Part shown: piece after piece, positions 9,564-21,189 of the stretch
Layout of the letters: every line of letters starts with the position of its first letter
Position numbering within the stretch: position 1 is the stretch's first letter
From: Colwellia sp. M166
GTDB taxonomy: Bacteria; Pseudomonadota; Gammaproteobacteria; Enterobacterales; Alteromonadaceae
DNA length: 64,000 bases
NCBI RefSeq assembly: GCF_024585285.1
Contig: NZ_CP040755.1
Span: forward strand, 124,001-188,000
Direction: 5' to 3'
Position numbers and translations under genes: made by a program
The notes under the pieces: model-generated
The model's input: only the letters and a program-made list of their open reading frames with translations
What the model was told of the DNA's origin: nothing
Database searches by the model: none

Positions 9564-10712
9564 ATGAATAATTCAACAGTTACGTTCGCTATTGTTGTTG
9601 GCGAGCATTCAGGTGACACCTTAGGCGCTGGTTTAATGCAACAGCTCCAACAGCATTACCCCAAGGCAAAGTTTGTCGGTATTGGTGGTCCTAAAATGCT
9701 CGCACTAGGCTTTGATAGTCTATTTGACATGGAAGAGCTATCCGTAATGGGCGTATTTGAAGTGCTTGGCAGGCTAAGGCGCTTATTGCATATTAGAAAA
9801 TCTTTAGGTGAATATTTTATTGCCAATGAACCGAATGTTTTTATTGGCATTGATGCACCTGATTTTAATATTACTTTGGAAGGAACCTTAAAAGTTCAAG
9901 GAATAAAAACCGTGCACTATGTTAGTCCGTCTGTTTGGGCATGGCGTGAAAAAAGGATCTTTAAAATAGCCAAAGCCACCAATATGGTGCTGTCATTATT
10001 GCCTTTTGAAAAAGCGTTTTACGATAAACATCAAATACCTTGTACCTTCGTTGGGCACTCGCTTGCTGACGATATACCGTTAATTTCTGATAAATTACTT
10101 GCGCGAAAAGCCCTTGGGTTATCTGAATCTGCGAAAATACTGGCACTGATGCCTGGCAGTCGAGGCGGTGAATTGTCGAGATTAGTTGCGCCTTTTCTAC
10201 AAACAGCAATAAAACTATTAGCGAGCAAGCAGGCTAAATCTGCGGAGCTAAAATTTGTTGTTCCTATGGTCAGTGAGAAGAGAGCAGAGCAATTTCGCCA
10301 ACTGCATGAAAAAATAGCACCTGAATTACCAATTATCATAATTGTCGGTAAAACTCAGCAAGTTATGGCGGCCAGTGATTGTTTATTAACGGCATCAGGG
10401 ACAGTAACCTTAGAGGCGGCCTTAATAAAGCGTCCTATGGTGATTTGTTATAAGTTTAATCCATTAACTTATCATATGTTTAAAGGTTTTGTGAAGCTGA
10501 AGTGGTTTTCATTACCGAACCTGTTGGCCAATAAAAGTTTGGTGCCAGAATTGCTGCAAGGCAAAGTGACGGTTGACAACATTTTACCGTTAGTTGAAGA
10601 GCGGTTGTTTGAAGATCAATCTGCGTTGAATCAAGCTTATACAGATATTCACTTAATGCTGAAACAAAATGCCAGCGAACAAGCCGCCAAAGCTGTTATC
10701 GACTTATTATAA
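9564..10712 (+). CDS. lpxB: Lipid A disaccharide synthase LpxB
   Basis: GT19-family glycosyltransferase joining UDP-2,3-diacylglucosamine and lipid X into the beta-1,6 disaccharide of lipid A at the inner membrane. Recognisable segments are GEHSGDTLGAGLM (N-terminal), VSPSVWAWREKR, LALMPGSRGGEL and ASGTVTLEAAL. The length of 382 aa is typical. It is 63 bp after lpxA and 18 bp before rnhB in the same direction. Confidence 0.96.
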   Translation: MNNSTVTFAIVVGEHSGDTLGAGLMQQLQQHYPKAKFVGIGGPKMLALGFDSLFDMEELSVMGVFEVLGRLRRLLHIRKSLGEYFIANEPNVFIGIDAPDFNITLEGTLKVQGIKTVHYVSPSVWAWREKRIFKIAKATNMVLSLLPFEKAFYDKHQIPCTFVGHSLADDIPLISDKLLARKALGLSESAKILALMPGSRGGELSRLVAPFLQTAIKLLASKQAKSAELKFVVPMVSEKRAEQFRQLHEKIAPELPIIIIVGKTQQVMAASDCLLTASGTVTLEAALIKRPMVICYKFNPLTYHMFKGFVKLKWFSLPNLLANKSLVPELLQGKVTVDNILPLVEERLFEDQSALNQAYTDIHLMLKQNASEQAAKAVIDLL

Positions 10713-10730
10713 TTTTGAACCTGAGTAATT

Positions 10731-11381
10731 ATGCCAGCTGTTAAAAAAACGTTTGAACCTTTTGAATATCCTATCGCCTATTGCATCGCAGGTGTCGACG
10801 AAGTAGGGCGTGGCCCTTTAGTGGGGGATGTTGTAACAGCTGCTGTTATTTTAGACCCTGAGAATCCAATTGAAGGCTTAATGGACTCAAAAAAGCTTTC
10901 GGATAAAAAAAGACAACTATTGTCGATAGAAATTAAACAACGGGCCATTGCTTGGTCAATAGGTCGTGCATCACCTGAAGAAATAGATACCCTAAACATT
11001 CTCCACGCTACCATGCTTGCTATGCAGCGAGCAGTGCAAGGTTTGGCCGTACTTCCTGATCACGTATTAGTCGACGGTAATCGTTGTCCAACATTTGCTC
11101 ATGACGATGGTGTTATTGCTTGCCAAAGCGTTGTTAAAGGTGATGCCCGTGTTGCTGAAATTAGTGCTGCCTCTATTTTGGCTAAAGTGGTCAGAGACGA
11201 TGAAATGATCGCCTTAGATAAGTTATACCCTTATTATGGTTTCGCGCAACATAAGGGTTATCCCACTAAATTACATTTAGAAAAAATCATAGAATACGGT
11301 GTAATCGACTGCTATCGAAGAAGTTTTAAGCCGGTGGCCAATGTACTCGCTAATGCAGCAACGCATAATAAAAACAATTAG
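10731..11381 (+). CDS. rnhB: Ribonuclease HII
   Basis: Cleaves RNA in RNA-DNA hybrids and removes single ribonucleotides misincorporated in DNA. The family signature [14 protein letters not shown] lies near residue 23 and supplies the first two acidic catalytic residues. [12 protein letters not shown] further on is the other hallmark. At 216 aa it is the normal size. It lies between lpxB and dnaE, a conserved gammaproteobacterial arrangement, with only 8 bp to dnaE. Confidence 0.95.
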   Translation: MPAVKKTFEPFEYPIAYCIAGVDEVGRGPLVGDVVTAAVILDPENPIEGLMDSKKLSDKKRQLLSIEIKQRAIAWSIGRASPEEIDTLNILHATMLAMQRAVQGLAVLPDHVLVDGNRCPTFAHDDGVIACQSVVKGDARVAEISAASILAKVVRDDEMIALDKLYPYYGFAQHKGYPTKLHLEKIIEYGVIDCYRRSFKPVANVLANAATHNKNN

Positions 11382-11389
11382 AGCACTAG

Positions 11390-14300
11390 ATGTCTGAATC
11401 TGAGTTCCCAATTTCTACTACTGAATCTTGTCAATTAGCTACTACGGGTAGTGATCCTAAGTTTATACATCTAAGAATACATAGTGATTATTCTATGTCT
11501 GATGGCTTAAAAAAAGTTAAGCCAATAGTTGCGCGTGCAGCAGAATTAAATATGCCAGCGATGGCGCTAACTGACCAAACTAACTTATGTGGTTTAGTGA
11601 AATATTATCATGCTGCGCATGGTGCAGGTCTGAAACCCATCATTGGTTGTGATTTTTGGGTAAAAAGTGCCGCGTTAGAAAATGAATTATCACGTTTAGT
11701 GGTTTTAACCACTAACAATGTTGGTTATAAAAATTTAACTGAATTGATCTCCAAAGCTTATTTACGTGGTCATATTCAAGGTAAAGCCGTATTAGACCGA
11801 GACTGGTTAATTGAACGAGCCGAAGGTTTAATTCTACTTTCCGGTGGCCGAGAAGGCGATGTCGGTAAAGCGCTATTAAAGGGTAATAGTGAGTTTGTTG
11901 ATGAAATGCTGGCGTTTTATCAACAATATTTTCCTCATTGTTATTATCTAGAGCTGATCAGAACAGGACGTAATGATGAAGAAAATTATATTCATCTAGC
12001 GCTTGAGCTAGCATCTCGTCACAATTTGCCGGTTGTTGCTACCAATGAGGTAATGTTTTTAAGTCCTGATGACTTTGATGCCCATGAAATACGTGTCGCG
12101 ATTCATGACGGCTTTACCTTAGATGACAAACGTCGTCCGAAAAAATACTCTAAAGAGCAATACCTACGAAGTGAAGAAGAAATGTTGGCACTTTTTGCTG
12201 ATATTCCAGAAGCACTAGCTAACTCAGTAGAAATTGCCAAACGTTGTAATGTTACTGTACGTTTAGGTGAATATGTTTTGCCTGACTTTCCAACTGAAGG
12301 CTTATCGATTGAGGACTATTTAGTTAAAGTTTCTGAAGAAGGTTTAGAAGAAAGGTTAGAATTTTTGTTTGATAAAGATGCGCCTGATTTTGCCGAGAAA
12401 CGTAAACCGTATGATGAACGTTTAGCCATCGAGTTAAAAGTGGTTAACAATATGGGGTTTCCTGGTTACTTCTTGATTGTAATGGAATTTATTCAGTGGA
12501 GTAAGGATAACAATATACCTGTTGGGCCAGGTCGTGGTTCAGGAGCCGGTTCATTAGTCGCGTATGCACAAAAAATAACCGACCTTGACCCGCTAGAATA
12601 TGATCTACTGTTTGAACGCTTTCTTAACCCTGAACGTGTTTCGATGCCAGATTTTGATATCGACTTTTGTATGGACCGTCGTGATGAGGTGATCGATCAC
12701 GTGGCTGAACTTTATGGTCGTGACGCAGTATCACAAATTATTACCTTTGGTACTATGGCTGCTAAAGCGGTAATTCGTGATGTGGGACGTGTGTTAGGGC
12801 ATCCTTATGGTTTTGTTGATCGGATATCAAAACTCATTCCGCCAACACCGGGGATGACCTTAGCCAAAGCGTTTGAAGAAGAGCCGAAATTACCGGAAGT
12901 ATACGCCCAAGACAGTGATGTAAGAGACCTGATTGATATGTGTCGCATATTAGAGGGTACAACACGAAACGCTGGTAAACATGCCGGTGGTGTTGTTATT
13001 TCTCCTACAACTATTACTGATTTCGCACCGCTTTACTGTGACGAAGAAGGTAAAAATCCGGTTACTCAGTTTGATAAAAATGATGTTGAAGATGCGGGCT
13101 TAGTTAAATTCGATTTCTTGGGGTTACGGACCTTAACTATTTTGCAGTGGGCTATTGAAATGGCTGATGTGAAATTATTAAGAGAAGGTAAAGCGCCAAT
13201 TGATATTGCGACTATCGATCTCGAAGATAAAGCCAGTTTTAAAGTTTTACTCAAATCGGAAACCACCGCGGTTTTCCAACTTGAATCTAGTGGTATGAAA
13301 TCACTCATCGCAAAACTTAAACCCGATTGTTTTGAAGATATTATCGCTCTTGTAGCACTGTTTAGACCTGGGCCTCTGCAATCAGGCATGGTAGACAACT
13401 TTATCGAGCGTAAGCATGGACGCGAAGCGATTAGTTATCCGGATGAAACTTGGCAGCACCTTGACTTAAAACCTATTCTTGAACCGACTTACGGTATTAT
13501 TTTATATCAAGAACAGGTCATGCAAATAGCACAGGTTTTAGCGGGTTACTCGCTTGGTGGCGCTGATATGTTGCGTCGTGCTATGGGTAAGAAAAAGCCA
13601 GAAGAAATGGCAAAACAACGAGCTGGTTTCGAAGCGGGTGCTATTGCGCGCGGTGTAGACGGCGAGTTAGCAATAAAAATATTCGACTTGGTTGAAAAGT
13701 TTGCTGGCTACGGTTTTAACAAATCTCATTCTGCCGCTTATGCCTTGGTGTCTTATCAGACGTTATGGATGAAAACACATTTTCCTGCGCCATTTATGGC
13801 GGCGGTTATGTCGGCTGATATGGATAATACAGATAAAATTGTTACCTTAGTTGATGAATGTGAAAATATGGGCTTGGATTTACTACCGCCTGACGTTAAC
13901 AGGGGGCAGTATAAGTTCACCGTCAATGAACAAGATCAAATCATTTATGGTATCGGTGCAATAAAAGGTGTCGGCGAAGGGCCGATAGAAGCCATTATTG
14001 CTGCTCGTGAAAGTGATGGTGAATTTGTTGATTTATTTGATTTTTGTGCCCGTGTCGATACCAAGAAAACCAATAAACGTGTTCTAGAAAAACTCATTAA
14101 AGCCGGCGCTATGGATGCACTTGGCCCGAAAACGGCAGCAGGTCCTCATCGTGCCGCATTATTTGAATCCTTGCCTGAAGCATTAAAAGCGGCCGAGCAA
14201 CATGCCAAAGCACAAGCGATTGGGCAAAATGATTTATTTGGTTTGATCAATGAAGAGCCTGAAGATAACCGCCAAGCCTTTAAAGATGTCCCTATGTGGC

Positions 14301-14947
14301 CAGAGCCCAAATGGCTTGATGGTGAAAAAGAAACTTTAGGATTATATTTAACCGGTCATCCAATTAACCGCTATTTAAGTGAAATTAGGCGCTATGCAAC
14401 AGGGCGTTTAGGAAGTTTACAGCCGACAAATAAAGATAAAACTACCGTAGCTGTGGGCTTAGTCTTAGCTGTGCGGGTGTTAGTGAATAAACGTGGTCGT
14501 CGTTGGGCGTTAGTGACACTTGATGATAAAAGTGCTCGAATGGATATACGATTATTCCCAGATGACTATGATAGATTTGCAGAATTGCTGATTTCTGATG
14601 CTATTTTGGTCTGTAGCGGACAGGTCAGCTTTGATGATTACTCTGGTGGTATTACAATGACTGCCCGAGATATTATGACCATTGCTGATGCTCGCGAAAA
14701 TTATGTCGCATCATTGGATTTGCAAATTGATAAAAATCAGCTTTCGGGGCGTTTTATCGAACGATTTACGGAGGTGTTAACACCTTATAAAGAAGGGATT
14801 TGCCCCGTTCGCGTTTTTTATCAAAGAGATGAGGCGCAAGGTATGCTAGAGTTAGGGGTACAGTGGCGTGTATCGCCAAGCGACCAGCTATTATACGATT
14901 TGAAAACCCTGTTGGGTGAAGAGCAAGTCGAGTTAAAATTTAAATAG
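11390..14947 (+). CDS. dnaE: DNA polymerase III subunit alpha
   Basis: Replicative polymerase subunit, 1185 aa (E. coli 1160). Domain order: an N-terminal PHP domain beginning [18 protein letters not shown], then a C-family palm/fingers with [10 protein letters not shown] carrying catalytic aspartates near residue 425. A helix-hairpin-helix region follows, then an OB fold around residues 1000-1080. A C-terminal beta-clamp and tau contact region ends the protein. The N-terminus carries about 20 extra poorly conserved residues. Embedding in the lpx cluster matches E. coli (lpxB-rnhB-dnaE-accA). Confidence 0.97.
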   Translation: MSESEFPISTTESCQLATTGSDPKFIHLRIHSDYSMSDGLKKVKPIVARAAELNMPAMALTDQTNLCGLVKYYHAAHGAGLKPIIGCDFWVKSAALENELSRLVVLTTNNVGYKNLTELISKAYLRGHIQGKAVLDRDWLIERAEGLILLSGGREGDVGKALLKGNSEFVDEMLAFYQQYFPHCYYLELIRTGRNDEENYIHLALELASRHNLPVVATNEVMFLSPDDFDAHEIRVAIHDGFTLDDKRRPKKYSKEQYLRSEEEMLALFADIPEALANSVEIAKRCNVTVRLGEYVLPDFPTEGLSIEDYLVKVSEEGLEERLEFLFDKDAPDFAEKRKPYDERLAIELKVVNNMGFPGYFLIVMEFIQWSKDNNIPVGPGRGSGAGSLVAYAQKITDLDPLEYDLLFERFLNPERVSMPDFDIDFCMDRRDEVIDHVAELYGRDAVSQIITFGTMAAKAVIRDVGRVLGHPYGFVDRISKLIPPTPGMTLAKAFEEEPKLPEVYAQDSDVRDLIDMCRILEGTTRNAGKHAGGVVISPTTITDFAPLYCDEEGKNPVTQFDKNDVEDAGLVKFDFLGLRTLTILQWAIEMADVKLLREGKAPIDIATIDLEDKASFKVLLKSETTAVFQLESSGMKSLIAKLKPDCFEDIIALVALFRPGPLQSGMVDNFIERKHGREAISYPDETWQHLDLKPILEPTYGIILYQEQVMQIAQVLAGYSLGGADMLRRAMGKKKPEEMAKQRAGFEAGAIARGVDGELAIKIFDLVEKFAGYGFNKSHSAAYALVSYQTLWMKTHFPAPFMAAVMSADMDNTDKIVTLVDECENMGLDLLPPDVNRGQYKFTVNEQDQIIYGIGAIKGVGEGPIEAIIAARESDGEFVDLFDFCARVDTKKTNKRVLEKLIKAGAMDALGPKTAAGPHRAALFESLPEALKAAEQHAKAQAIGQNDLFGLINEEPEDNRQAFKDVPMWPEPKWLDGEKETLGLYLTGHPINRYLSEIRRYATGRLGSLQPTNKDKTTVAVGLVLAVRVLVNKRGRRWALVTLDDKSARMDIRLFPDDYDRFAELLISDAILVCSGQVSFDDYSGGITMTARDIMTIADARENYVASLDLQIDKNQLSGRFIERFTEVLTPYKEGICPVRVFYQRDEAQGMLELGVQWRVSPSDQLLYDLKTLLGEEQVELKFK

Positions 14948-14999
14948 GTAGCGTTTATTAATAACGTTATTCAGAGACAACATAGGTAAGAGTAATCAT

Positions 15000-15956
15000 A
15001 TGTCATTAAATTTTTTAGATTTTGAGCTTCCAATTGCGGAACTTGAAGCGAAAATTGAAGAATTACAATTGGTCAACAATGGCCAAGAACTAGATCTTGA
15101 TTTAGAAGAGCAAATTTCTCAGTTACGAGAGAAAAATAATGAGCTAACTAAAAAGATTTTCTCTGGCTTAGATCCATGGCAAACTGCGCGTGTTGCCCGT
15201 CATCCTCAGCGTCCATACACGTTAGATTATTTGCCTCGTATTTTTACTGAATTCGATGAATTGGCAGGTGATAGAGCTTATGCTGATGATAGAGCAATTG
15301 TTGGCGGTACAGCACGTTTAGATGGTCGTCCTGTGATGATTATAGGTCATCAAAAAGGTCGTTCTACTAATGAAAAGGTTAAGCGCAACTTTGGTATGCC
15401 TCGTCCTGAGGGCTATCGTAAAGCTCTACGCCTAATGAAAATGGCAGAGCGTTTTAAAATGCCAATTATTACTTTCATCGACACGCCTGGAGCCTATCCT
15501 GGTATTGGTGCTGAAGAGCGTGGTCAAAGTGAAGCGATTGCCATGAACTTAAAAGTCATGTCACGTTTGAATGTGCCGATTATTTGTACTGTTATTGGTG
15601 AGGGTGGCTCTGGTGGCGCTTTAGCTATTGGTGTTGGTGACAAAGTCAATATGCTTGAATATTCTACTTATTCAGTGATCTCCCCTGAAGGTTGTGCCTC
15701 TATTTTATGGAAAACTGCCGAAAAAGCACCAACAGCAGCTGAAGCTATGGGTATTACCGCCAAACGTATTAAAGAACTCGGTCTTATTGATAGTGTGATT
15801 GAAGAGCCTTTAGGTGGCGCGCATCGCGATATGGATCAAATGGCGGCATATCTTAAGCAAGCCTTAAAATCTGATCTTGCTGAACTTGATAAGCTTTCAA
15901 GTGAAGAGTTAATTGAAAGCCGCTATGATAAATTAATGTCATTCGGTTATTGTTAA
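15000..15956 (+). CDS. accA: Acetyl-CoA carboxylase carboxyltransferase subunit alpha
   Basis: Alpha subunit of the carboxyltransferase that moves CO2 from carboxybiotin to acetyl-CoA to give malonyl-CoA. It forms a heterotetramer with AccD, which is not in this window. Seen are the N-terminal helical segment ([17 protein letters not shown]), the crotonase-like core with the oxyanion glycines ([12 protein letters not shown]), and [14 protein letters not shown]. The length of 318 aa equals the family norm. A Rho-independent terminator follows at once, closing the long + strand cluster. Confidence 0.97.
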   Translation: MSLNFLDFELPIAELEAKIEELQLVNNGQELDLDLEEQISQLREKNNELTKKIFSGLDPWQTARVARHPQRPYTLDYLPRIFTEFDELAGDRAYADDRAIVGGTARLDGRPVMIIGHQKGRSTNEKVKRNFGMPRPEGYRKALRLMKMAERFKMPIITFIDTPGAYPGIGAEERGQSEAIAMNLKVMSRLNVPIICTVIGEGGSGGALAIGVGDKVNMLEYSTYSVISPEGCASILWKTAEKAPTAAEAMGITAKRIKELGLIDSVIEEPLGGAHRDMDQMAAYLKQALKSDLAELDKLSSEELIESRYDKLMSFGYC

Positions 15957-15966
15957 TTTTATATTA

Positions 15967-15992
15967 AGCGACCTATTAAGGTCGTTTTTTAC
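15967..15992 (+). terminator. Rho-independent terminator after accA
   Basis: Stem CGACC (15969-15973) and GGTCG (15980-15984) with a TATTAA loop, followed directly by six T. It sits 11 bp after the accA stop codon. Confidence 0.85.
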
Positions 15993-16027
15993 TTTTGGCT
16001 TCTTATAGCTTTGCTTAATAACACTCT

Positions 16028-17425
16028 TTGGCGATATTTTTAAACTCTGTGAATACTATTGAATCAGCTCTGGTAAAGTGCTTTAACAGCGCGCCAGAGA
16101 AAAAAATTATTATAGCTTATAGCGGTGGTGTTGATTCACAAGTGTTGCTCGTTGCACTAGCAACACTAAAACAGCGAGAACAGTTATCAAATAACATTGT
16201 TGTCTGCCATGTCAACCATGGTTTAAGTCCAAATGCCGATTCATGGCAAGCCTTTGCGCAACAACAATGTGATCGGTATTCTTTACCGTTAATTACTCGC
16301 AAATTACAGCTAAAAAAACAACCGCAACAAAGCTTAGAAGCGATAGCGCGCGATGCCCGTTATCAAGTGCTAATACAGGCAAGTATTGAGCCGGCGTTTA
16401 TTGTTACCGGCCATCATCTTAATGACCAAACAGAAACTTTTTTATTAGCATTAAAGCGCGGCTCTGGTCTAAAAGGCTTATCAGCAATGCCTGAAAATTC
16501 AGTGTTAGCGCAGCATAATTTACTGCGTCCCTTGTTATCTGTGTCACGTGACGAAATCCTTTCTTACGCACAACAACATGAGCTGAGTTGGATTGAAGAT
16601 GAGTCTAATACTGACGAACACTACGATCGTAACTTTTTACGTCATCAAATTATCCCCGCATTATCTGAGCGTTGGCCAAGTATCAATAAAACCATTGCAC
16701 GCAGTGCTCGGCATTGTTTTGAAGCGCAACAGTTACTGAATGAATTGGCAGAGCAGGATTTAACAGTATGCCAGACAGCGCCAGACAAACTATCGATTGT
16801 TAAGCTTAATAGCCTTAGCGAAGCTCGACTGAAAAATCTTTTACGCCATTTTTTAGCGAATCATCAGCTGTTAATGCCCACAGGGCAGCAATTGGCACAA
16901 ATATGTCAGCAGCTTAATGCCAATAATGATAAATCGCCGGTTATTCAACTCGCTAATTGTTGTTTAAGAAGGTTTCAGCATGAGCTGTATTTGACTCATA
17001 TTTATCAAGATATTTCGTCATGGCAGCATACCATTGATGTAGATACCTTAGCGACTGAGCCATCAGTGAGTGTTGCACTTCCTGATCAATTAGGAGCCGT
17101 GAGTATATCGACAAACTCAAATACTAGTAACACTGACACTACTTGGCAAACAGCTATCAAGCAACCTAACGTTAGGCAATTAGTGACGATTCGCTTCGGC
17201 CATAATAACCCGACATGCTTACCTGAATATCGCCAACACTCACGCTCATTAAAAAAGGTTTTACAAGAGCTTGCTATACCACCATGGCAAAGAAAAAGAC
17301 TACCTTTCATATTTTATGATGATGAATTAGTTGCCGTAGTAGGGCACTTTGTTTGTCAGGGCTATTTGGCTGATAATGCAGATAACGATTATTTTATATC
17401 ATGGCAAAGTGAGCTGTCTTTTTAA
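16028..17425 (+). CDS. tilS: tRNA(Ile)-lysidine synthase TilS
   Basis: Converts C34 of the tRNA-Ile CAU anticodon to lysidine so that it reads AUA. The ATP-pyrophosphatase P-loop SGGVDS is near residue 36. The GHHLNDQTETFLLALKRGSG segment and the TilS-specific RNFLRHQIIP segment follow. The C-terminal TilS domain is present, giving 465 aa. The start is uncertain: TTG at 16028 gives MAIFLNSVNT, while GTG at 16049 would also work. Neither has a strong ribosome site. It is separated from accA by a terminator, so it probably has its own promoter. Confidence 0.93.
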   Translation: MAIFLNSVNTIESALVKCFNSAPEKKIIIAYSGGVDSQVLLVALATLKQREQLSNNIVVCHVNHGLSPNADSWQAFAQQQCDRYSLPLITRKLQLKKQPQQSLEAIARDARYQVLIQASIEPAFIVTGHHLNDQTETFLLALKRGSGLKGLSAMPENSVLAQHNLLRPLLSVSRDEILSYAQQHELSWIEDESNTDEHYDRNFLRHQIIPALSERWPSINKTIARSARHCFEAQQLLNELAEQDLTVCQTAPDKLSIVKLNSLSEARLKNLLRHFLANHQLLMPTGQQLAQICQQLNANNDKSPVIQLANCCLRRFQHELYLTHIYQDISSWQHTIDVDTLATEPSVSVALPDQLGAVSISTNSNTSNTDTTWQTAIKQPNVRQLVTIRFGHNNPTCLPEYRQHSRSLKKVLQELAIPPWQRKRLPFIFYDDELVAVVGHFVCQGYLADNADNDYFISWQSELSF

Positions 17426-17531
17426 AGTAACCCGATAACAAATAAACCAGACAGTGTCGGTAAATAAGTGGTAAAAAATTTCCTGACACGTTAGCGTAAT
17501 GATAAAAACAACAACTCAAATAAGAAAAACT

Positions 17532-18770
17532 ATGACAACAGAAAATACTGCTTTAGAAAAACCGTCAATTTTTAATAAGCTAAAATCGATTAATATTGTG
17601 AATCAAATCATTATTGCCATTGTTTTAGGCATAGGTTTAGCGATTATTTCTCCTGATATTGCCAAGTCATTTTCTATACTAGGGAGCTTATTTGTTAATG
17701 CATTGAAAGCTGTTGCGCCTATTTTGGTCTTAGTGTTGGTTGCTTCGTCCATCGCAAATCAAAAAGCGAACAGCGATGCCAATTTAACCCCTATTATTGG
17801 GCTTTATTTAGTGGGTACCATCAGTGCTGCATTAGTGGCGGTAGGATTGAGCTTTTTGTTCCCTGTGCAACTAACTCTGGATATTGCTGGCGCTAGTGCT
17901 AACCCGCCACAAGGCCTAGCTGAAGTATTAACAACCTTAGCGTTCAAAATTGTTGATAACCCTTTTAACGCTGTTATTACCGGTAACTTTATCGGTATTT
18001 TAGCTTGGGGTTTAGGATTAGGTTTTGCATTGAAAAAAGCTAGTGATACCAGCAAAGTGATGGTGCATGATTTTGCCGAAGCGATTTCCAGTGTGGTGAA
18101 GTTAGTTATTCGTTTCGCGCCTTTAGGTATTATGGGCTTAGTTGCTAATACCGTAGCAACCACAGGTTTTGATACACTAGGTGAGTTTAGTCATTTAGTA
18201 CTGGTACTTTTAGGAGCCATGTTGATTATTGCTTTAGTGGTTAACCCGTTAATTGTTTACTTTATTATGCGTAAAAACCCATATCCTTTAGTACTGACCT
18301 GTTTAAAAGAATCGGGCATTACCGCGTTTTTCACCCGTAGTTCTGCGGCCAATATTCCGGTAAATATGGAATTGTGTGAAAAACTTGATTTACACGAAGA
18401 TACTTATTCTGTTTCGATTCCCTTAGGCGCTACTATTAACATGGCTGGTGCGGCTATTACTATCACAGTGCTAACATTAGCGGCAGCCAACACCTTAAAT
18501 ATTGAAGTCGATTTTGCCACCGCTATTCTATTAAGTATTGTTGCTGCGGTATCGGCTTGCGGCGCTTCTGGCGTTGCTGGTGGCTCATTATTACTAATTC
18601 CACTCGCCTGTGGCTTATTTGGTATTAATACTGATATTGCCATGCAAGTCGTTGCTATTGGTTTTATTATTGGCGTAATTCAGGACTCAGCAGAAACTGC
18701 ACTTAATAGCTCAACCGATGTGGTTTTTACGGCAGCAGCCTCACACCATGCGACAAAAAATATAGATTAA
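17532..18770 (+). CDS. sstT: Serine/threonine:Na+ symporter SstT
   Basis: Dicarboxylate/amino acid:cation symporter (DAACS) family importer of serine and threonine driven by sodium. It aligns by eye with E. coli SstT along its whole length. Very similar segments include [39 protein letters not shown], and the C-terminal [17 protein letters not shown] with cation and substrate residues. I chose ATG 17532 ([10 protein letters not shown], 412 aa, family length). An upstream in-frame ATG at 17499 would add 11 residues. About eight transmembrane helices plus re-entrant hairpins are expected. Confidence 0.95.
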   Translation: MTTENTALEKPSIFNKLKSINIVNQIIIAIVLGIGLAIISPDIAKSFSILGSLFVNALKAVAPILVLVLVASSIANQKANSDANLTPIIGLYLVGTISAALVAVGLSFLFPVQLTLDIAGASANPPQGLAEVLTTLAFKIVDNPFNAVITGNFIGILAWGLGLGFALKKASDTSKVMVHDFAEAISSVVKLVIRFAPLGIMGLVANTVATTGFDTLGEFSHLVLVLLGAMLIIALVVNPLIVYFIMRKNPYPLVLTCLKESGITAFFTRSSAANIPVNMELCEKLDLHEDTYSVSIPLGATINMAGAAITITVLTLAAANTLNIEVDFATAILLSIVAAVSACGASGVAGGSLLLIPLACGLFGINTDIAMQVVAIGFIIGVIQDSAETALNSSTDVVFTAAASHHATKNID

Positions 18771-18785
18771 AAACTGTCCAATCGC

Positions 18786-18812
18786 TTTGCTGGTTCGTGA
18801 TGAACTGGCAAA
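18786..18812 (+). terminator. Stable hairpin after sstT (possible terminator without U-tract)
   Basis: An 11-bp stem, TTTGCTGGTTC paired with GAACTGGCAAA (two G-U wobbles), has a 5-base loop and starts 15 bp after the sstT stop. No T-run follows, so it may protect the mRNA 3' end rather than terminate. Confidence 0.45.
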
Positions 18813-18959
18813 GTACTCCGCCTGATTTTATAAAAATTGCCTAAATCTCCCTTTGTTAGCAATAAAAATTGCCGTTATTTCTTTTTAGTGCCGATCACCA
18901 CTTTTTAAATCGGTAAATTAGGAGCATAATAGCGCCAAAAATTTTGTGGGTATTTTATT

Positions 18960-19529
18960 ATGGTAACAGAACAAGCATTAAAACAACGTAGCAACTCAAG
19001 TTGTGAATTTTGTACATCAACTGATAATTTAACCGTACACCCAGTGCCACCAACGAGTGACTTGAGTGCGCAGCAAAGTATTTATTTATGTGATACTTGT
19101 TTAGCTCAAGTTGAAGGCACTGTTGCACTTGATGTTAACCATTTGCGTTGTTTAAGCGATGCTATGTGGAATCAAGAGCCAGCAGTTCAAGTGATGGCAT
19201 ATCGTATGTTGCATAAATTGTCAGCGGAAAGCTGGGCACAAGATGCGTTAGCTATGATCTACTTAGAAGATGATGTTAAAACCTGGGCAGAGCAGGGCAT
19301 TGCAGCAGCAGAGCGAGAAGGTCCAACACGAGACAGCAACGGTGCTGAGCTGCAAGACGGTGACAACGTAACTTTAATTAAAGATTTAAAAGTTAAAGGT
19401 GCAAACTTTACCGCTAAGCAAGGGACTATGGTGCGCGGCATTAGCTTGACGGACAATCCTGAGCATATCGAAGGTAAAGTTAACGGTACCCGTATTGTTT
19501 TAGTGGCTGCTTATTTAAAGAAAGCCTAG
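18960..19529 (+). CDS. PhnA/YjdM-family zinc-ribbon protein
   Basis: A 189-aa member of the PhnA (YjdM) family. The N-terminus has an unusually short zinc ribbon, CEFC near residue 15 and CDTC near residue 48. A helical middle follows, and the C-terminal ~70 residues (DSNGAELQDGDNVTLIKDL... KVKGANFTAKQGT) are the conserved PhnA beta-domain. E. coli PhnA is ~111 aa. This longer two-part version is common in marine gammaproteobacteria. The old link to phosphonoacetate hydrolase is not supported for YjdM, and the function is unknown. There is no phosphonate operon nearby. It ends at a strong bidirectional terminator. Confidence 0.85.
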   Translation: MVTEQALKQRSNSSCEFCTSTDNLTVHPVPPTSDLSAQQSIYLCDTCLAQVEGTVALDVNHLRCLSDAMWNQEPAVQVMAYRMLHKLSAESWAQDALAMIYLEDDVKTWAEQGIAAAEREGPTRDSNGAELQDGDNVTLIKDLKVKGANFTAKQGTMVRGISLTDNPEHIEGKVNGTRIVLVAAYLKKA

Positions 19530-19600
19530 CTTGTAAACCATCAAGCTTGTCACTAAAAGCTTTTAGCAAGTCACTTTTAGTATAAACTTTTGCAAAAATA

Positions 19601-19643
19601 AATAAAAAGCACTTACAGTTCAAGCTGGTAAGTGCTTTTTATT
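19601..19643. terminator. Bidirectional Rho-independent terminator
   Basis: Perfect 16-bp arms (19601-19616 and 19628-19643) begin with A-runs and end with T-runs, so they act on both strands. They lie between the convergent PhnA-like gene and the methyltransferase-like gene. Confidence 0.92.
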
Positions 19644-19666
19644 TGGCCTTGAATAAGTTACTAAGG

Positions 19667-20119
19667 TTATAACCAACGTCGAACTTTAAGGCTATAGTTG
19701 CTATATTCACTGCCAAATAGCTCCGTGAGTATGCGCTCTTCTGGGGTGATTTGATATTTACTGATGTAGAAGATAAATAGTGCGCATATCCCCAAGGTTA
19801 ATGGATTTGCTAAGTAACAAGCATAGGCAAGTAAGCCTAAAAGCATGGCTAAATACATCGGGTTACGTGAGTATTGATAAATACCGCTGTTAACTACCTG
19901 TGATGATGTTTCAGGCTTGCTGGGGTTAACCGTAGTTTTATGCTTGCGAAAGCTATAAATAGCGAAAAATCCAAGCAATAAAGCAATGAATAGTAAAAGT
20001 ATCGCTAAATAATCACTATAGGTTGCGCTATAGTTTAGCGTCGGAAAATAAATGCTCAGTAAAGTCATCAATGCAATGGCAATCAGCACTTGTACAACGG
20101 GGATTATTTTTAATTCCAT
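19667..20119 (-). CDS. Isoprenylcysteine carboxyl methyltransferase-family membrane protein
   Basis: A 150-aa protein with about four hydrophobic helices. The C-terminal motif block GIYQYSRNPMYLAMLLG ... ITPEERILTELFGSEYSNY ... VRRWL is the SAM-binding signature of ICMT/PEMT-type membrane methyltransferases. Bacterial members methylate unknown small or lipidic substrates, so the substrate here is unassigned. It is a single gene convergent with the PhnA-like gene and divergent from the EamA gene. Confidence 0.85.
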   Translation of the reverse strand: MELKIIPVVQVLIAIALMTLLSIYFPTLNYSATYSDYLAILLLFIALLLGFFAIYSFRKHKTTVNPSKPETSSQVVNSGIYQYSRNPMYLAMLLGLLAYACYLANPLTLGICALFIFYISKYQITPEERILTELFGSEYSNYSLKVRRWL

Positions 20120-20210
20120 TATATTGTCTTTTGGTTATTCGCTAATGTTTATTTAAATTATACGCAAATTATTTCAGTTTTTAAGTTATTTAATTTTTAA
20201 TCCAAGGGGA

Positions 20211-21107
20211 ATGTTTTTGCCTATTTCAGTGGCATATTTAGCTGTCGTAATTATTTGGTCAACAACACCACTCGGTATTGTTTGGAGTAGTGAAACGGTG
20301 CATCCGACATTAGCGGTTTTAATGCGTATGATCATCGCTATTGTGCCGGGTGTGATCATCATGAAATTTGCTAAGATTAAGCTACCTTTCTCGGGACAAG
20401 CGCTGAAAATATACAGTTATTCGTGCATTGGTGTTTTTGGTGGCATGCTGTTCTCTTATCTTTCAGCACAATATTTATCTTCTGGTTTGATGTCGTTGAT
20501 CTTTGGTTTATCACCGATACTTTCTGGATTACTCGCGCAAAAAATTCTTGCTGAGCCTAAATTCAGTAAAATAAAAATATTGGCTTTAACGGTGGCGCTA
20601 GTCGGTTTATCTGTGGTTTGTTTTGATAGCATTTCATTGAGTGAAGATAGTATTGTCGGTATTGGTCTTATTCTATTGGGGGTGTTTTTCTTTAGCCTCA
20701 GCGGAGTAATGGTTAAGAGTGTTGAAATTGACATTCACCCATTGGCGACAACGATTGGCGCGTTAACGTTTAGCGTGCCATTATTTGCCCTCGCTTGGTT
20801 CTTTGTTGATGGCACATTACCTTATCAGCAGTGGCAAACGCGTTCAATTTTAGCTATTTTATACCTCGGTATTTTTGGCTCTTTGGTTGGTTTTCTGGCT
20901 TATTTTTTTATTTTACAAAAATTAAGAGCGAGCACTGTGGCACTTATTACCATGATGACGCCTGTTTTTGCCTTATATCTAGGTGCGATGTTAAATAATG
21001 AGCCAGTTAGTTTGCATTTGTTGCTAGGGGCTTTGTTAGTGATGTGCGGCTTAGCACTTTATCAGTGGGGCGGTAAAGTCACGCTAAAGCAGCGTAAAGT
21101 AGGGTAA
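20211..21107 (+). CDS. EamA/DMT-family transporter
   Basis: A 298-aa drug/metabolite transporter with the typical duplicated five-helix EamA domain (residues ~5-135 and ~148-282). The inner repeat boundaries carry the usual motifs (AVVIIWSTTPLG at the start, MMTPVFALYLGAMLNNEPVS in repeat two). The start ATG has an AAGGGGA site. The substrate cannot be told from sequence. It is monocistronic and ends at a strong terminator. Confidence 0.88.
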   Translation: MFLPISVAYLAVVIIWSTTPLGIVWSSETVHPTLAVLMRMIIAIVPGVIIMKFAKIKLPFSGQALKIYSYSCIGVFGGMLFSYLSAQYLSSGLMSLIFGLSPILSGLLAQKILAEPKFSKIKILALTVALVGLSVVCFDSISLSEDSIVGIGLILLGVFFFSLSGVMVKSVEIDIHPLATTIGALTFSVPLFALAWFFVDGTLPYQQWQTRSILAILYLGIFGSLVGFLAYFFILQKLRASTVALITMMTPVFALYLGAMLNNEPVSLHLLLGALLVMCGLALYQWGGKVTLKQRKVG

Positions 21108-21189
21108 TGCGTGAGCTTATTTTAAGATGTGACTTTCAGCACAATTTTACAGTTTGAAGTGTCATAAGCAAAAAAGTATTAAAAATATA